From NCBI RefSeq assembly GCF_016786355.1, contig NZ_JADWYX010000022.1:1-64000 (forward strand): a stretch of 64,000 nucleotides of DNA, written 5' to 3'. The stretch comes from Frankia sp. AgB1.9. GTDB lineage: Bacteria > Actinomycetota > Actinomycetes > Frankiales > Frankiaceae. The notes under the pieces are model-generated. The model was not told the origin of the DNA, ran no database searches, and worked only from the letters and a program-made list of their open reading frames with translations. The translations under genes and the position numbers were made by a program. This document shows positions 1 through 7,888 of this stretch, piece by piece (position 1 is the stretch's first letter; each line of letters opens with the position of its first letter).

Positions 1-77
1 CCTTCACCTGGACCAAGACCGCCGACCAGATCCTCACGAAAGCCAACCGTCAACACACTTCAGAGACACGCCACTAG
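1..77 (+). mobile_element. 3' end of an IS630-family transposase gene (cut by window edge)
   Basis: The frame beginning at base 3 reads FTWTKTADQILTKANRQ and ends at TAG 75-77, giving 24 visible codons. The FTWTK-TAD-IL-KA pattern is the usual C-terminus of actinobacterial IS630-type transposases, which insert at TA dinucleotides. The rest of the element lies left of the window. Its end overlaps the 3' end of the minus-strand regulator at 60-1022, whose reading frame loses family-like sequence at about position 77-80. The IS boundary is therefore probably at or just after the TAG. I did not identify a terminal inverted repeat. Family assignment rests on recalled C-terminal motifs, not on a search. 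Confidence 0.72.
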
Positions 78-1022
78 AAGCGCCCGCGCGGCGGAGGGCT
101 TGTCGCCGAGGGCGGCGTGGGCTCGGGCGTGGGTGATGTGCAGAAGCGCTTCGGTGGCACCGTCGGCGTGGCCTTGAGCGCGCCTGAGCGCGGCTTGGAT
201 GAGGTCGCGGCTGTGCTGGTGTTGGTCCAGGCTGAGGGCTTGGTGGGCAACGGCGCGCATCATCCAGGCGGCGTGCGCGTTCGGGTCGGCTTCGACGGCG
301 AGCTGGAACCCGAGCATGTAGTACTGCTGGGCTGCCCCTTCCTCGCCGAGGTCATGGTGTTTCCAGCCCAGCAGCCACGCCAGTTCGGCCACGGCAGCGT
401 AGGTGTCGCACCGGACGGTGCCGCTGGCGAAGCGTCCGATCAACAGCGGAGCGGCGGTGTCGGCGAAGTAGGTCGCGGCGGTGGACAGGCCGTGCCCACC
501 GCCGAGGACTTCGTCGGCCGCAGCGAATGCCCCTGTGATGTGCCGAATCACCATGATCTCTGCGGCGCCGACCCGTGTATCTCCGGTCCGCGCCCGCAGT
601 AGCCGCGAGACCGGTTCGGCGTCGTAGTTCAGCGGCATCGCCACGTCGGAGGCGGTGTACACGGCGGCGGCCAGGTAGCTGCGGTGCTCGACATCGGCGC
701 GGCCAAGGAGGGTGGCTGTCTCGATGGGCTGTGCTCCGGCCAACCGCGGCTCGCTGCTTTCCGCGAGGCCGAGCTCCGTGAGGGTCACCGGGCGTCCCGT
801 CCGGCGCGACAGAGCCTCGGCCAGGTAGAGGGCCGTGCGCTCGACGGGGGCGACGCCCGCGACCCAGTGGGCGACAGCCGATTTGTTGGTCCGCAGCGCT
901 TCACCGTTCTCGGCCGCGACGCGGACTACGGCGCGCGCCACTCCGTCGTAGCCCAAACCGGACCCGGCGATGGCCTCCCTGAGTCGATGATTCGGGGCGC
1001 GCTGGTCAGGTGCCCTTGGCAT
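60..1022 (-). CDS. XRE/TPR-type transcriptional regulator, C-terminus cut off by the IS630 element
   Basis: A 320-aa cytoplasmic protein with an N-terminal helix-turn-helix (about residues 10-80, with a KSAVAHWVAGVAP recognition segment like many Streptomyces regulators). A long alpha-helical, TPR-like region follows. Proteins of this type usually run to about 400 residues. Here the last family-like residues are ALGDKPSAARALL, followed by VACL and a TGA that lie in transposase DNA. I infer IS insertion at the 3' end and loss of the last TPR repeats. The ATG at 1020-1022 faces away from the lanthipeptide operon, so the gene is placed as its divergent regulator. Function is inferred from domain type and position only. 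The truncated protein may or may not still work. Confidence 0.7.
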   Translation of the reverse strand: MPRAPDQRAPNHRLREAIAGSGLGYDGVARAVVRVAAENGEALRTNKSAVAHWVAGVAPVERTALYLAEALSRRTGRPVTLTELGLAESSEPRLAGAQPIETATLLGRADVEHRSYLAAAVYTASDVAMPLNYDAEPVSRLLRARTGDTRVGAAEIMVIRHITGAFAAADEVLGGGHGLSTAATYFADTAAPLLIGRFASGTVRCDTYAAVAELAWLLGWKHHDLGEEGAAQQYYMLGFQLAVEADPNAHAAWMMRAVAHQALSLDQHQHSRDLIQAALRRAQGHADGATEALLHITHARAHAALGDKPSAARALLVACL

Positions 1023-1178
1023 CCGATTCCCACCTGGATAAACCGACTAAACGCTCTGGGGCACCTACGACCATAGCCGCCTGTGGTCGCGTCGTCGTTC
1101 ACTGATGCCGGCTCAGAACGCCGCGCCCATTCTGCGGTGCGTCAAACGTCTAGTGGTTTCAGCGAGGGAGTAGTGCAT
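1023..1178. promoter_or_regulatory. Divergent intergenic region between the regulator and lanA
   Basis: A 156-bp gap that must hold the promoters of the minus-strand regulator and the plus-strand lanthipeptide operon. I see no confident -35/-10 pair. The purine-rich GAGGGAG at 1164-1170 lies 8 bases before the ATG at 1179 and is the likely ribosome binding site of the precursor gene. Confidence 0.45.
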
Positions 1179-1364
1179 ATGAGCACTCCGACGATCGACC
1201 AGCCCTCCACGGCGAGCCTAGCCGAGGATCTCTCGGCCGGCTTCGACCCGTTCGACCTCGACATCACCTTCATCGAGGACACCCCCGCCGCCGACACGAT
1301 CTTGATGTGCAGCACGAACGACACATGCGGGAGTTCCTGCCCGAGTGCCTGCACGACGTCCTAG
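1179..1364 (+). CDS. lanA: FxLD-family class I lanthipeptide precursor
   Basis: A 61-aa precursor peptide. The leader carries the FDLD box at residues 25-28 that defines the FxLD family, followed by ITFIEDTPAADT. The core is about residues 41-61 and ends in CGSSCPSACTTS. It has four Cys (44, 50, 54, 58) and nine Ser/Thr for dehydration and (methyl)lanthionine ring formation. Asp48, in TND-TCG, is the only acidic core residue and is the likely target of the LanS-type methyltransferase domain downstream. ATG 1179 is chosen because GAGGGAG lies 8 bases upstream; the open frame further 5' looks non-coding. lanB, lanC and the methyltransferase fusion follow on the same strand. Family assignment is from leader and core motifs. 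Ring pattern and cleavage site are not known. Confidence 0.9.
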   Translation: MSTPTIDQPSTASLAEDLSAGFDPFDLDITFIEDTPAADTILMCSTNDTCGSSCPSACTTS

Positions 1365-1435
1365 ATCTTCCTGCCGCGGCTGCTAGTTCCTCGAGGGCCG
1401 CTGCCAAGCCCCTCCCGTTTGTGGATCGGAATGAG

Positions 1436-3496
1436 ATGACTCGGTCGCGACGCAGGCAGTACCGGCGCTTCGGTCCGCCGATGCTGAGGGCCACGGTGAA
1501 TCTCACCGCCCCTGAACTCCCTACTTGGCCTGGGTCGGGTGCCTCGGTGGATCAGTGGCGGTGCTGGCTCGGCCCGGTCTGGGCAGACGAGACGTTTCAG
1601 CGGACGGTCGCCTCTGCCAGCCCGGACTTGGCCCGCCAGGTTGCGTCGATCCTCTGCGGGCGGCAGGTGGAAGCTCGTCGGGCGCGCCGGGCGGCGCTGG
1701 CCGTCGCCCGGTATGCCATCCGCTACGCCTGCCGTTCCACGCCGTTCGGGCTGTTCGCTGGCGTCGCGCTCGCCGACTTTGGAGAGCGGACCGCGGTGCG
1801 GGTCGGGCAGGCCCACGAGATCATCGATCGGGCCGATTCGGCGGCGGTGGAGGCGCTGGTCAGGGCAGGGGAGGCGGACGCGGCCGTGATGGCCGGCCGG
1901 GAGGTGTGCGTCAACACCCTGACCCGGGTGGCGGACAGCCGGGTGCATATACCGGCCGAGGGGACCGCGGAGTTCTCGATGGCGCTGACCGCGGCGGTGG
2001 CGCTGGTTCTCGACGCCGCCAGCGCACCCATCTCCTACACCACGTTGCTGGGGAAGCTCGCCGCCGAATTCCCGGAGAGCATCGAGCCGGGCAGGGTCGG
2101 GCTGGTGGCCGAGTTGCTGCGCACCGGTCTGCTGCGGTCGGGCCTGCGGGCCCCGGCAACCGTCGTCGATCCATCCGACGTCCTTCCTGCCGCAACGATG
2201 CCGGGTGGTGAGGTTCCGGGAACCGTGGTCCGGAGGGCATCGGACGTGCGGCTGGACGCGCAGGTGCGGCTGCCCGAATCGGTGGCGGTCGAAATGGAGA
2301 CCGCCGCGACGGCGCTGGCCCGGCTGGCGACGTGCCCACGGGGGACCGGGCCGTGGCACCGCTACTTGGAAATGTTCGCCGACCGGTTCGGCGAGGGCAT
2401 CGAAGTCGCCTTGCTGCGGTTGACCGACTCGGCGACGGGGCTGGGGATGCCGGACGGGTTCGGCGCGGCGTCGGAGCCGCCGCGCCCGATGTCGCGCCGC
2501 GACCGGCTCCTGCTGGACCTGGCCGGGGGCGCCGCGCTGGAAGGCCACCGGGAGGTGGTGCTGTCCGAGGCGATGATCGAAGAGTTGGAGGTGGCCGCAG
2601 GCGACCCGCCGACCACCCTGGCTCCGCATTTCGAGGTGTGCGCGCAGGTCGAGGCGGCGTCAATCCAAGCATTGGACCGGGGTGATTTCCGGCTGCGTCT
2701 GCACACCGTCTCACGGGCGGCCGGGACGATGACAGGCCGGTTCTGGCACCTGTTGCCCGGAGCCACCGAACTCACCGGCCTGCCCACCGTGGCGGTGGGG
2801 GCGAGACTGGCGCAGCTGTCGTTCCACTCCTCCCGGCTCGGGGCCGACCTGCTTACCCGTGCACCGCAGGTGCTGCCGGAGGTGGTGAGCGTGGGCGAGT
2901 TCCGGGGGAGCGGCGAGCAGGTGCTGCGGCCGGCTGATCTCGCCGTCGGAATGGAAAACGGTCATCTGTATCTCGTGGTGGCCGCGACGGGCGTCCGGCT
3001 GGAGCTCTTGACCCCGACGGCGATCAACTTCGTGTGGAACAACTTCACGCCACCGCTGGTCCGGTTCCTGGCCGAACTCAGCCGTGCCGCGACTCCGCAG
3101 GTGACGTGGTTCGACTGGGGAGCCGCGTGGACGTTGCCGTTCACCCCGGCGCTGCGCTATCGGCGCAGCCTCCTGGTCGCCGCCCGCTGGCAGCTGCGCG
3201 CCCGAACCATGTCGGGCACGAATGCCCTCCTCGGCCGACAAGCGCCGGTACGTGCGTGGGCGGAGCAGTTGCACGCCTGGCGTGGCCGCGCAGGGGTACC
3301 CGAGCGGGTCCTTCTCGCGCTGGACGACCAGCACCTTCGCCTTGACCTCACCCGGGACCTAGACCTCGACCTGCTCCGCACCCATCTGGCCGCGAATCCG
3401 GTCGCCGTGCTCTATGAAGCGCCGCCGCCGGATGCCGACGGCTGGATCGGCGGGAGGGCGCACAGCATCGTCCAGGCGGTGGCGGCCCACCCATGA
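1436..3496 (+). CDS. lanB: Lantibiotic dehydratase, glutamylation domain only (split LanB)
   Basis: This enzyme uses glutamyl-tRNA to glutamylate Ser/Thr of the precursor before dehydration. The family signature RSTPFGLFAGVA lies near the N-terminus, after LRATVNLTAPELP, which matches usual LanB starts. The protein is 686 aa from ATG 1436. Full-length LanB is about 1,000 aa and ends in an elimination (SpaB_C) domain. That domain is missing here and is found instead at the N-terminus of the gene at 4585. The open frame extends upstream to 1307 inside lanA, but that stretch is out of phase with the precursor and not LanB-like. ATG 1436 follows a GGAATGAG; ATG 1481 is an alternative. The stop overlaps the lanC start (ATGA), so translation is probably coupled. 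Confidence 0.9.
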   Translation: MTRSRRRQYRRFGPPMLRATVNLTAPELPTWPGSGASVDQWRCWLGPVWADETFQRTVASASPDLARQVASILCGRQVEARRARRAALAVARYAIRYACRSTPFGLFAGVALADFGERTAVRVGQAHEIIDRADSAAVEALVRAGEADAAVMAGREVCVNTLTRVADSRVHIPAEGTAEFSMALTAAVALVLDAASAPISYTTLLGKLAAEFPESIEPGRVGLVAELLRTGLLRSGLRAPATVVDPSDVLPAATMPGGEVPGTVVRRASDVRLDAQVRLPESVAVEMETAATALARLATCPRGTGPWHRYLEMFADRFGEGIEVALLRLTDSATGLGMPDGFGAASEPPRPMSRRDRLLLDLAGGAALEGHREVVLSEAMIEELEVAAGDPPTTLAPHFEVCAQVEAASIQALDRGDFRLRLHTVSRAAGTMTGRFWHLLPGATELTGLPTVAVGARLAQLSFHSSRLGADLLTRAPQVLPEVVSVGEFRGSGEQVLRPADLAVGMENGHLYLVVAATGVRLELLTPTAINFVWNNFTPPLVRFLAELSRAATPQVTWFDWGAAWTLPFTPALRYRRSLLVAARWQLRARTMSGTNALLGRQAPVRAWAEQLHAWRGRAGVPERVLLALDDQHLRLDLTRDLDLDLLRTHLAANPVAVLYEAPPPDADGWIGGRAHSIVQAVAAHP

Positions 3497-4515
3497 GCGC
3501 GACCTTGACGAAGCAACTCAGGACCCAGGCATTGGCCGAACAGGGGCTGGGCGTGGCGCTGCTGCATCTCGAACGCGGTGACCGCGCGGCCACGCGCTCT
3601 TTGCTGACCGACGCGGTCGCCGGTGGCGTGAGCACCGGCGCGAACGCGAGCCTGTTCCACGGCGCCCCGGCGTTGGAATTCGTGCTCGGCCGTACGGGCA
3701 ATGCCGGGCAGGCGGTCACCGCCGCCGTTGATCGGGTCGTGGCGGCTCGTCTGGCCGCTGCCGCCCGGCGGCGGAAGGAGGGGCAGCTGCCGGTGCTGGC
3801 AGAGTTCGATCTCGTCCAGGGCCTGGCCGGTCTGGGAGCAGTGTTGCTGTCACGCCCCCACGCGTCCCAGCTCCGAGAAGTGCTGGCCCATCTGATCGGC
3901 CTGGCCTCCCCGGCCGCGGCTGATCCGTCGGTGCCGGGATGGTGGTGCGCGGACGGGCTGGGGCATGAGGAGATTCCCGGCGGGCACGGCAACAACGGGA
4001 TGGCCCACGGCGTCGCCGGGATTCTGTCGCTGTGTGCGCTGGCCGCTTGCCACGGTGTCGACGTGCCCGGCCAGCAGCCGGCGATCGAGACGTTCTCCGA
4101 CTGGTTGGAACTCCACGGCGGCTACTGGACGACCCGCGACCAGCTCACCACCACGAAACCGACGATGCCGAGGGGAAGGCCGTCGTGGTGCTACGGAGAT
4201 CTCGGGATCGCCCGTGCCAGGCAGCTGGGCGCGATCGCCCTTGGCGATCGGGCACGCGCCCGATCGGCCGAGAACGCCGCGGTGGCCGCTCTGGACGATC
4301 CGGTCCGCATCGCTTTGATCACTGACGCGTCCCTGTGCCATGGCTGGGCGGGGCTGCTGGCCCTCACCCGCGCCATCGCCGCTGACAGCCCGGACCCCGG
4401 CCGGCTCTCCGGCCGCGTGAACCAGCTCGCCGATCGTGTCGCTGCCGGGATCAACGACCTCGCCAAACCGGGGTTCCTGGAAGGCCGTGCTGGTGCGCGA
4501 ACGAGATTCAGGTGA
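3493..4515 (+). CDS. lanC: Lanthionine synthetase C-like cyclase, short C-terminus
   Basis: A zinc-dependent cyclase that adds Cys thiols to dehydrated Ser/Thr to close lanthionine rings. Visible LanC motifs are GHGNNGMAHGVAGIL, WCYGDLG (Cys233) and CHGWAGLL (Cys282-His283). The three residues Cys233, Cys282 and His283 are the expected zinc ligands. At 340 aa it is shorter than the usual ~400 aa. The normal end of the family runs LEGAAG followed by helix and a short strand. Here PGFLEGRAGARTRFR runs straight into TGA. The +1 frame stays open beyond it, so a late frameshift is possible. The ATG overlaps the lanB stop by 4 bases. Confidence 0.88.
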   Translation: MSATLTKQLRTQALAEQGLGVALLHLERGDRAATRSLLTDAVAGGVSTGANASLFHGAPALEFVLGRTGNAGQAVTAAVDRVVAARLAAAARRRKEGQLPVLAEFDLVQGLAGLGAVLLSRPHASQLREVLAHLIGLASPAAADPSVPGWWCADGLGHEEIPGGHGNNGMAHGVAGILSLCALAACHGVDVPGQQPAIETFSDWLELHGGYWTTRDQLTTTKPTMPRGRPSWCYGDLGIARARQLGAIALGDRARARSAENAAVAALDDPVRIALITDASLCHGWAGLLALTRAIAADSPDPGRLSGRVNQLADRVAAGINDLAKPGFLEGRAGARTRFR

Positions 4516-4584
4516 TCAGCAGGGCGCGGGTCCAGCCGATGACGTCGGTCCCTTCCTCAGATCTGAGCGGAGCGACCAGACACG

Positions 4585-6621
4585 ATGGACTGGAACGACG
4601 AGAACCTCCCGACCTCCGAGACTCCGGAGTGGTGGCACGCCACGATCTCCTTCCCCGGCAGAACCGGAGTGCACGCGAAGGCCGCGACCGCGCTAACGGA
4701 GAGGCTGACAGGGCAGCGTTGGCACTTCCTGCGTAAGGAGGGAAAGCTCCGGCTGCGCACCGCACATCCCGCTAACGAGATCCTTGACGACCTCGTCGTC
4801 GACCAGCTTGCGTCGCTCTGGATTGGCGGCGTGTACGAGCCCGAGACCGCGGCATTCGGCGGTCCGGCCGGCGTGGTGCTGGCGCACGACGTCTTCTGCG
4901 CCGACAGCCCGCTCGCCCTGACGGAGACCGGCGACCCGCGAGCGCGGGAACGGTGCGTCCTGCTGTTGTCCACGATGTACCGAGCCGCCGGCCTAGACCC
5001 TTTCGAGATCGGGGACGTGTGGGCGCGCCTGGCGGCGCTCCGCCCCCAGATCGACCCACCCGACCCGGCTGGCCGCACCGTGGCGGTCGCCGGGATGCGG
5101 CGGCTGATGCACGCCGACGCCGCACAGCGGGATACCACCGAACCCGGCTGGGCTGAGCGCGTCGCCGCGTTTCACACTGCCGGGCGCGACCTGGCGCGGC
5201 TTGCCGCCGACGGCCGCCTGACGCGGGGGCTGCGCGCCGTCCTCACCCACCACGCGATCTTCGCCCTCAATCGCGCCGGGATCTCGCCGCACCAGCAGGC
5301 GGTACTCGCCTGGCTCGGCCACCACGCATCCTTCGACATCGACACGACCACCGCCGTTACCGCGCCCGCTGCCCCAAACCTCAACCGCGTGGAGTCCGCC
5401 ATCATCACGACGACCGATCCCACCGAGCGCCGCGAAGCCCTGATGACCGCGCTCACCGCTTCCGGCCATCTACGCACTCCCGAGATCATCGCGGCTTTCC
5501 GCGCCGTCGAGCGGCACACCTTCATCCCTGACGCCAATATCGAGAACGCCTACATCGACGACGCTGTGCCGATCAAGCGCGACGAGCACGACGAGATGGT
5601 CTCCTGTATCTCCGCGCCGTCCATCGTGGCCACCCAGCTGGAGCAGCTGGGTGCGCGGCCCGGCGACAAGGTCCTGGAGGCCGGGGCCGCTACCGGCTAC
5701 AACGCCGCGCTCCTCGGCCGCCTGGTCACGCCGGGCGGGCATGTATGGACCGTGGACGTCGATGACGATCTTGTCGGCCATGCCGCCGCTTGCGTCGCGG
5801 CGTCAGGCGCGGACAACGTGTCGGTGCTGATGGCCGACGGGGCGACGGGACTCCCCGCGCACGGCCCCTACGACCGAATCCAGTTCACCGTGGGTGCTGG
5901 CGACGTCCCCTTGGGCGTGTTGGAGCAGCTGGCCCCGGGCGGACGATTGGTCATCCCAATGCGGATCCGCGGCAGCATCTCTCGCAGCTTCGCCTTCGAG
6001 CGCGCCGACGACGACACCTGGAAGATCGTCTCGTGCGAGATGGCGTCGTTTGTGCCGCTGCGCAAAGGCATGTGCGACGACGTCCACACCCTCATCCGCC
6101 ACGAGGGAGAAGGCGACGTCAGGCTGGACACCTTCAGCGAGCAGCAGGTCGACCGGGAGGCGATGCGCACGATCCTCGACCAGCCGTCCCACAGGGTCTA
6201 CACCGGCGTTAAATTCCGGCAGGGATCAGCCTGGCAGTGGGTCTACCTGTGGCTGGCATGTGTCCTACCCAACGGCCTGTCTCGAATGCCCGGTCGACGG
6301 CCTGGCTTCACCCCGCACTTCGGCTGGGGTTCCATGGCCGCCCTCGACAGCGACAGTCTGGCCTACCTAACCGTTCGCGAAGGAGACGACGGCATAGGCC
6401 GGTACTGGGAGATCGGCGTCATCGGTCACGGCAGCGGCGCCGCCGCCCTCGCCGAACAGGTCTCGACCGCGATCGCCGAGTGGGATCGCGACTACGGCAA
6501 CGACGCGCCCGAGCCCGGCTACCGGATGGCCACTGCGGCGCACCGCGACCTGCTCAAGGCGACCGACCCGCGATTCATCATCGACAAGCGCCTCAGTCGT
6601 CTCGTCGTCGACTGGCAGTAG
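4585..6621 (+). CDS. lanS: FxLD-system fusion: LanB elimination (SpaB_C) domain plus PCMT-like O-methyltransferase
   Basis: A 678-aa two-domain protein. Residues of roughly 10-265 resemble the thiopeptide/SpaB_C elimination domain (WWHATISFPGRTG, WHFLRKEGKLRLR, LLSTMYRAAGL, TEPGWAERVAAFH). This domain removes glutamate to give Dha/Dhb. Residues of about 275-480 resemble protein-isoaspartate O-methyltransferases, with SAM motif I VLEAGAATGYNAALLG near residue 362 and the upstream SCISAPSIVATQLEQL. A C-terminal region of about 190 aa follows. Established knowledge: LanS-type enzymes methylate a core Asp, which can give isoaspartate through a succinimide. Here Asp48 of the precursor is the candidate. 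The fusion supplies the domain missing from the split LanB at 1436, so the two should act together. Confidence 0.85.
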   Translation: MDWNDENLPTSETPEWWHATISFPGRTGVHAKAATALTERLTGQRWHFLRKEGKLRLRTAHPANEILDDLVVDQLASLWIGGVYEPETAAFGGPAGVVLAHDVFCADSPLALTETGDPRARERCVLLLSTMYRAAGLDPFEIGDVWARLAALRPQIDPPDPAGRTVAVAGMRRLMHADAAQRDTTEPGWAERVAAFHTAGRDLARLAADGRLTRGLRAVLTHHAIFALNRAGISPHQQAVLAWLGHHASFDIDTTTAVTAPAAPNLNRVESAIITTTDPTERREALMTALTASGHLRTPEIIAAFRAVERHTFIPDANIENAYIDDAVPIKRDEHDEMVSCISAPSIVATQLEQLGARPGDKVLEAGAATGYNAALLGRLVTPGGHVWTVDVDDDLVGHAAACVAASGADNVSVLMADGATGLPAHGPYDRIQFTVGAGDVPLGVLEQLAPGGRLVIPMRIRGSISRSFAFERADDDTWKIVSCEMASFVPLRKGMCDDVHTLIRHEGEGDVRLDTFSEQQVDREAMRTILDQPSHRVYTGVKFRQGSAWQWVYLWLACVLPNGLSRMPGRRPGFTPHFGWGSMAALDSDSLAYLTVREGDDGIGRYWEIGVIGHGSGAAALAEQVSTAIAEWDRDYGNDAPEPGYRMATAAHRDLLKATDPRFIIDKRLSRLVVDWQ

Positions 6622-6627
6622 AAGACG

Positions 6628-7725
6628 GTGAGCGCGATGAACCCCACGATCGCCGACCGTATCCCGCTGGTCTGCCGGTCCAAACCGCCCGGGACTTCGC
6701 TGGAGATCCGCATCGCCGAACTCACCGCGCTGACCGTCGAACTCCCAGGCGCGGACCACCACGACCAGGTGGCCCGCGCCTGCGGGGTCCTCAACTTCGC
6801 CGCCCTCATCGCCTCCGACGCCGGCCTGCCCGACCTTGCCGCCGACCTGTGCTGGAAGCAGCACTGCGTCTTTGCCGACGCCGAACACCTGGAACCGGAC
6901 ATCGCCGTGATGGGGCTGATGCCGATCGTGAACATTGCGCGGCTGCTGATCCGCGAGGGCGACGGCAACGCCGGCTACGACATCCTCCACCGGCTGTACC
7001 GCGCCGCCCAAACCCGCGGCGCCACCAGCATCCGCGACCGCGACGTCGATCTCGCCCCGTGGATCCTCACCACCGGCCACCACCAGAAGATCTGCACCGA
7101 ACTGTGGATCACCCTGCTCATCGACGGCGCCAGAGCCCTGGCCCGACAGGGCCGCTGGACCGAAGCAAGCCAAGCTATGGCCGCCCACCGAGGCATCGGC
7201 AACCGGCTCCTGGACGGCCGCCAAATCAAAATCATGGCCCTGCAGGAGGAAGGCCGCACCGACGAGGCCATCGCGACGATCGACTGCACCACACCGACCG
7301 AACCTTGGGAGAAGACTGTTGCCGCACTTCTACGCCAAGCCATTCAACCGGGCTCGCCGGCCCGGAAGGGACTGGACCGTACGGTGGAGGAGACGCTCGC
7401 GCTGATGAGACAACCTGACCCGATGACCGCCCTGTTCCGGGTCCGCCTAGGGCTGACCGCCTTCGACCTGACCGCCGCCACAGGCCACGCCGCGGACCTG
7501 CGCGCAGCGCTTATCGACGTGGCCACCTCCGATGCCTATGCCGCTCGTGACGTTCTTGGCCACGCCCATCTACGCGGCCAGATGACCAGCGAAGAGGAAG
7601 ACAAGCTCGCCGGACAGCTGGCCGCTGCATTCCTCGGCGCGCGGACCCTCCCCACCAGCCACATGGACGCAGTCGACGCAGCCGTCGACACGGCAGAACA
7701 CCAGCTACGCTCGCTCCTCCGCTAG
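6628..7725 (+). CDS. Unknown helical protein of the lanthipeptide operon
   Basis: A 365-aa soluble protein with no catalytic motif I recognise. It is mostly alpha-helical and alanine/leucine-rich, with repeats of helix pairs (for example ARALARQGRWTEASQAMAAHRG and IMALQEEGRTDEAIATID) that look like TPR units. It resembles the C-terminal part of actinobacterial TPR regulators but has no helix-turn-helix. It starts 6 bases after the fusion gene (GTG 6628; ATG 6637 is also possible), so it is almost certainly co-transcribed. A role as scaffold or accessory factor for the modification complex is a guess from position. No transporter follows: the next gene is manA on the other strand after a 163-bp gap. 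Confidence 0.75.
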   Translation: MSAMNPTIADRIPLVCRSKPPGTSLEIRIAELTALTVELPGADHHDQVARACGVLNFAALIASDAGLPDLAADLCWKQHCVFADAEHLEPDIAVMGLMPIVNIARLLIREGDGNAGYDILHRLYRAAQTRGATSIRDRDVDLAPWILTTGHHQKICTELWITLLIDGARALARQGRWTEASQAMAAHRGIGNRLLDGRQIKIMALQEEGRTDEAIATIDCTTPTEPWEKTVAALLRQAIQPGSPARKGLDRTVEETLALMRQPDPMTALFRVRLGLTAFDLTAATGHAADLRAALIDVATSDAYAARDVLGHAHLRGQMTSEEEDKLAGQLAAAFLGARTLPTSHMDAVDAAVDTAEHQLRSLLR

Positions 7726-7888
7726 GACTCACCGGATCGCGCAGCGCAGTAGAAGCCACCTCGGTGCCAAGCAGGTGCGGCTCCAGTCGGCTGGAGATGG
7801 AGACGTTGAAGTCGTACGCCGCGCTCACCCTCCCCATGGTGAGGAGCGCATTGGCCAACCAGAGGTGCTCCAGCTGCCGTGAGCGGTG

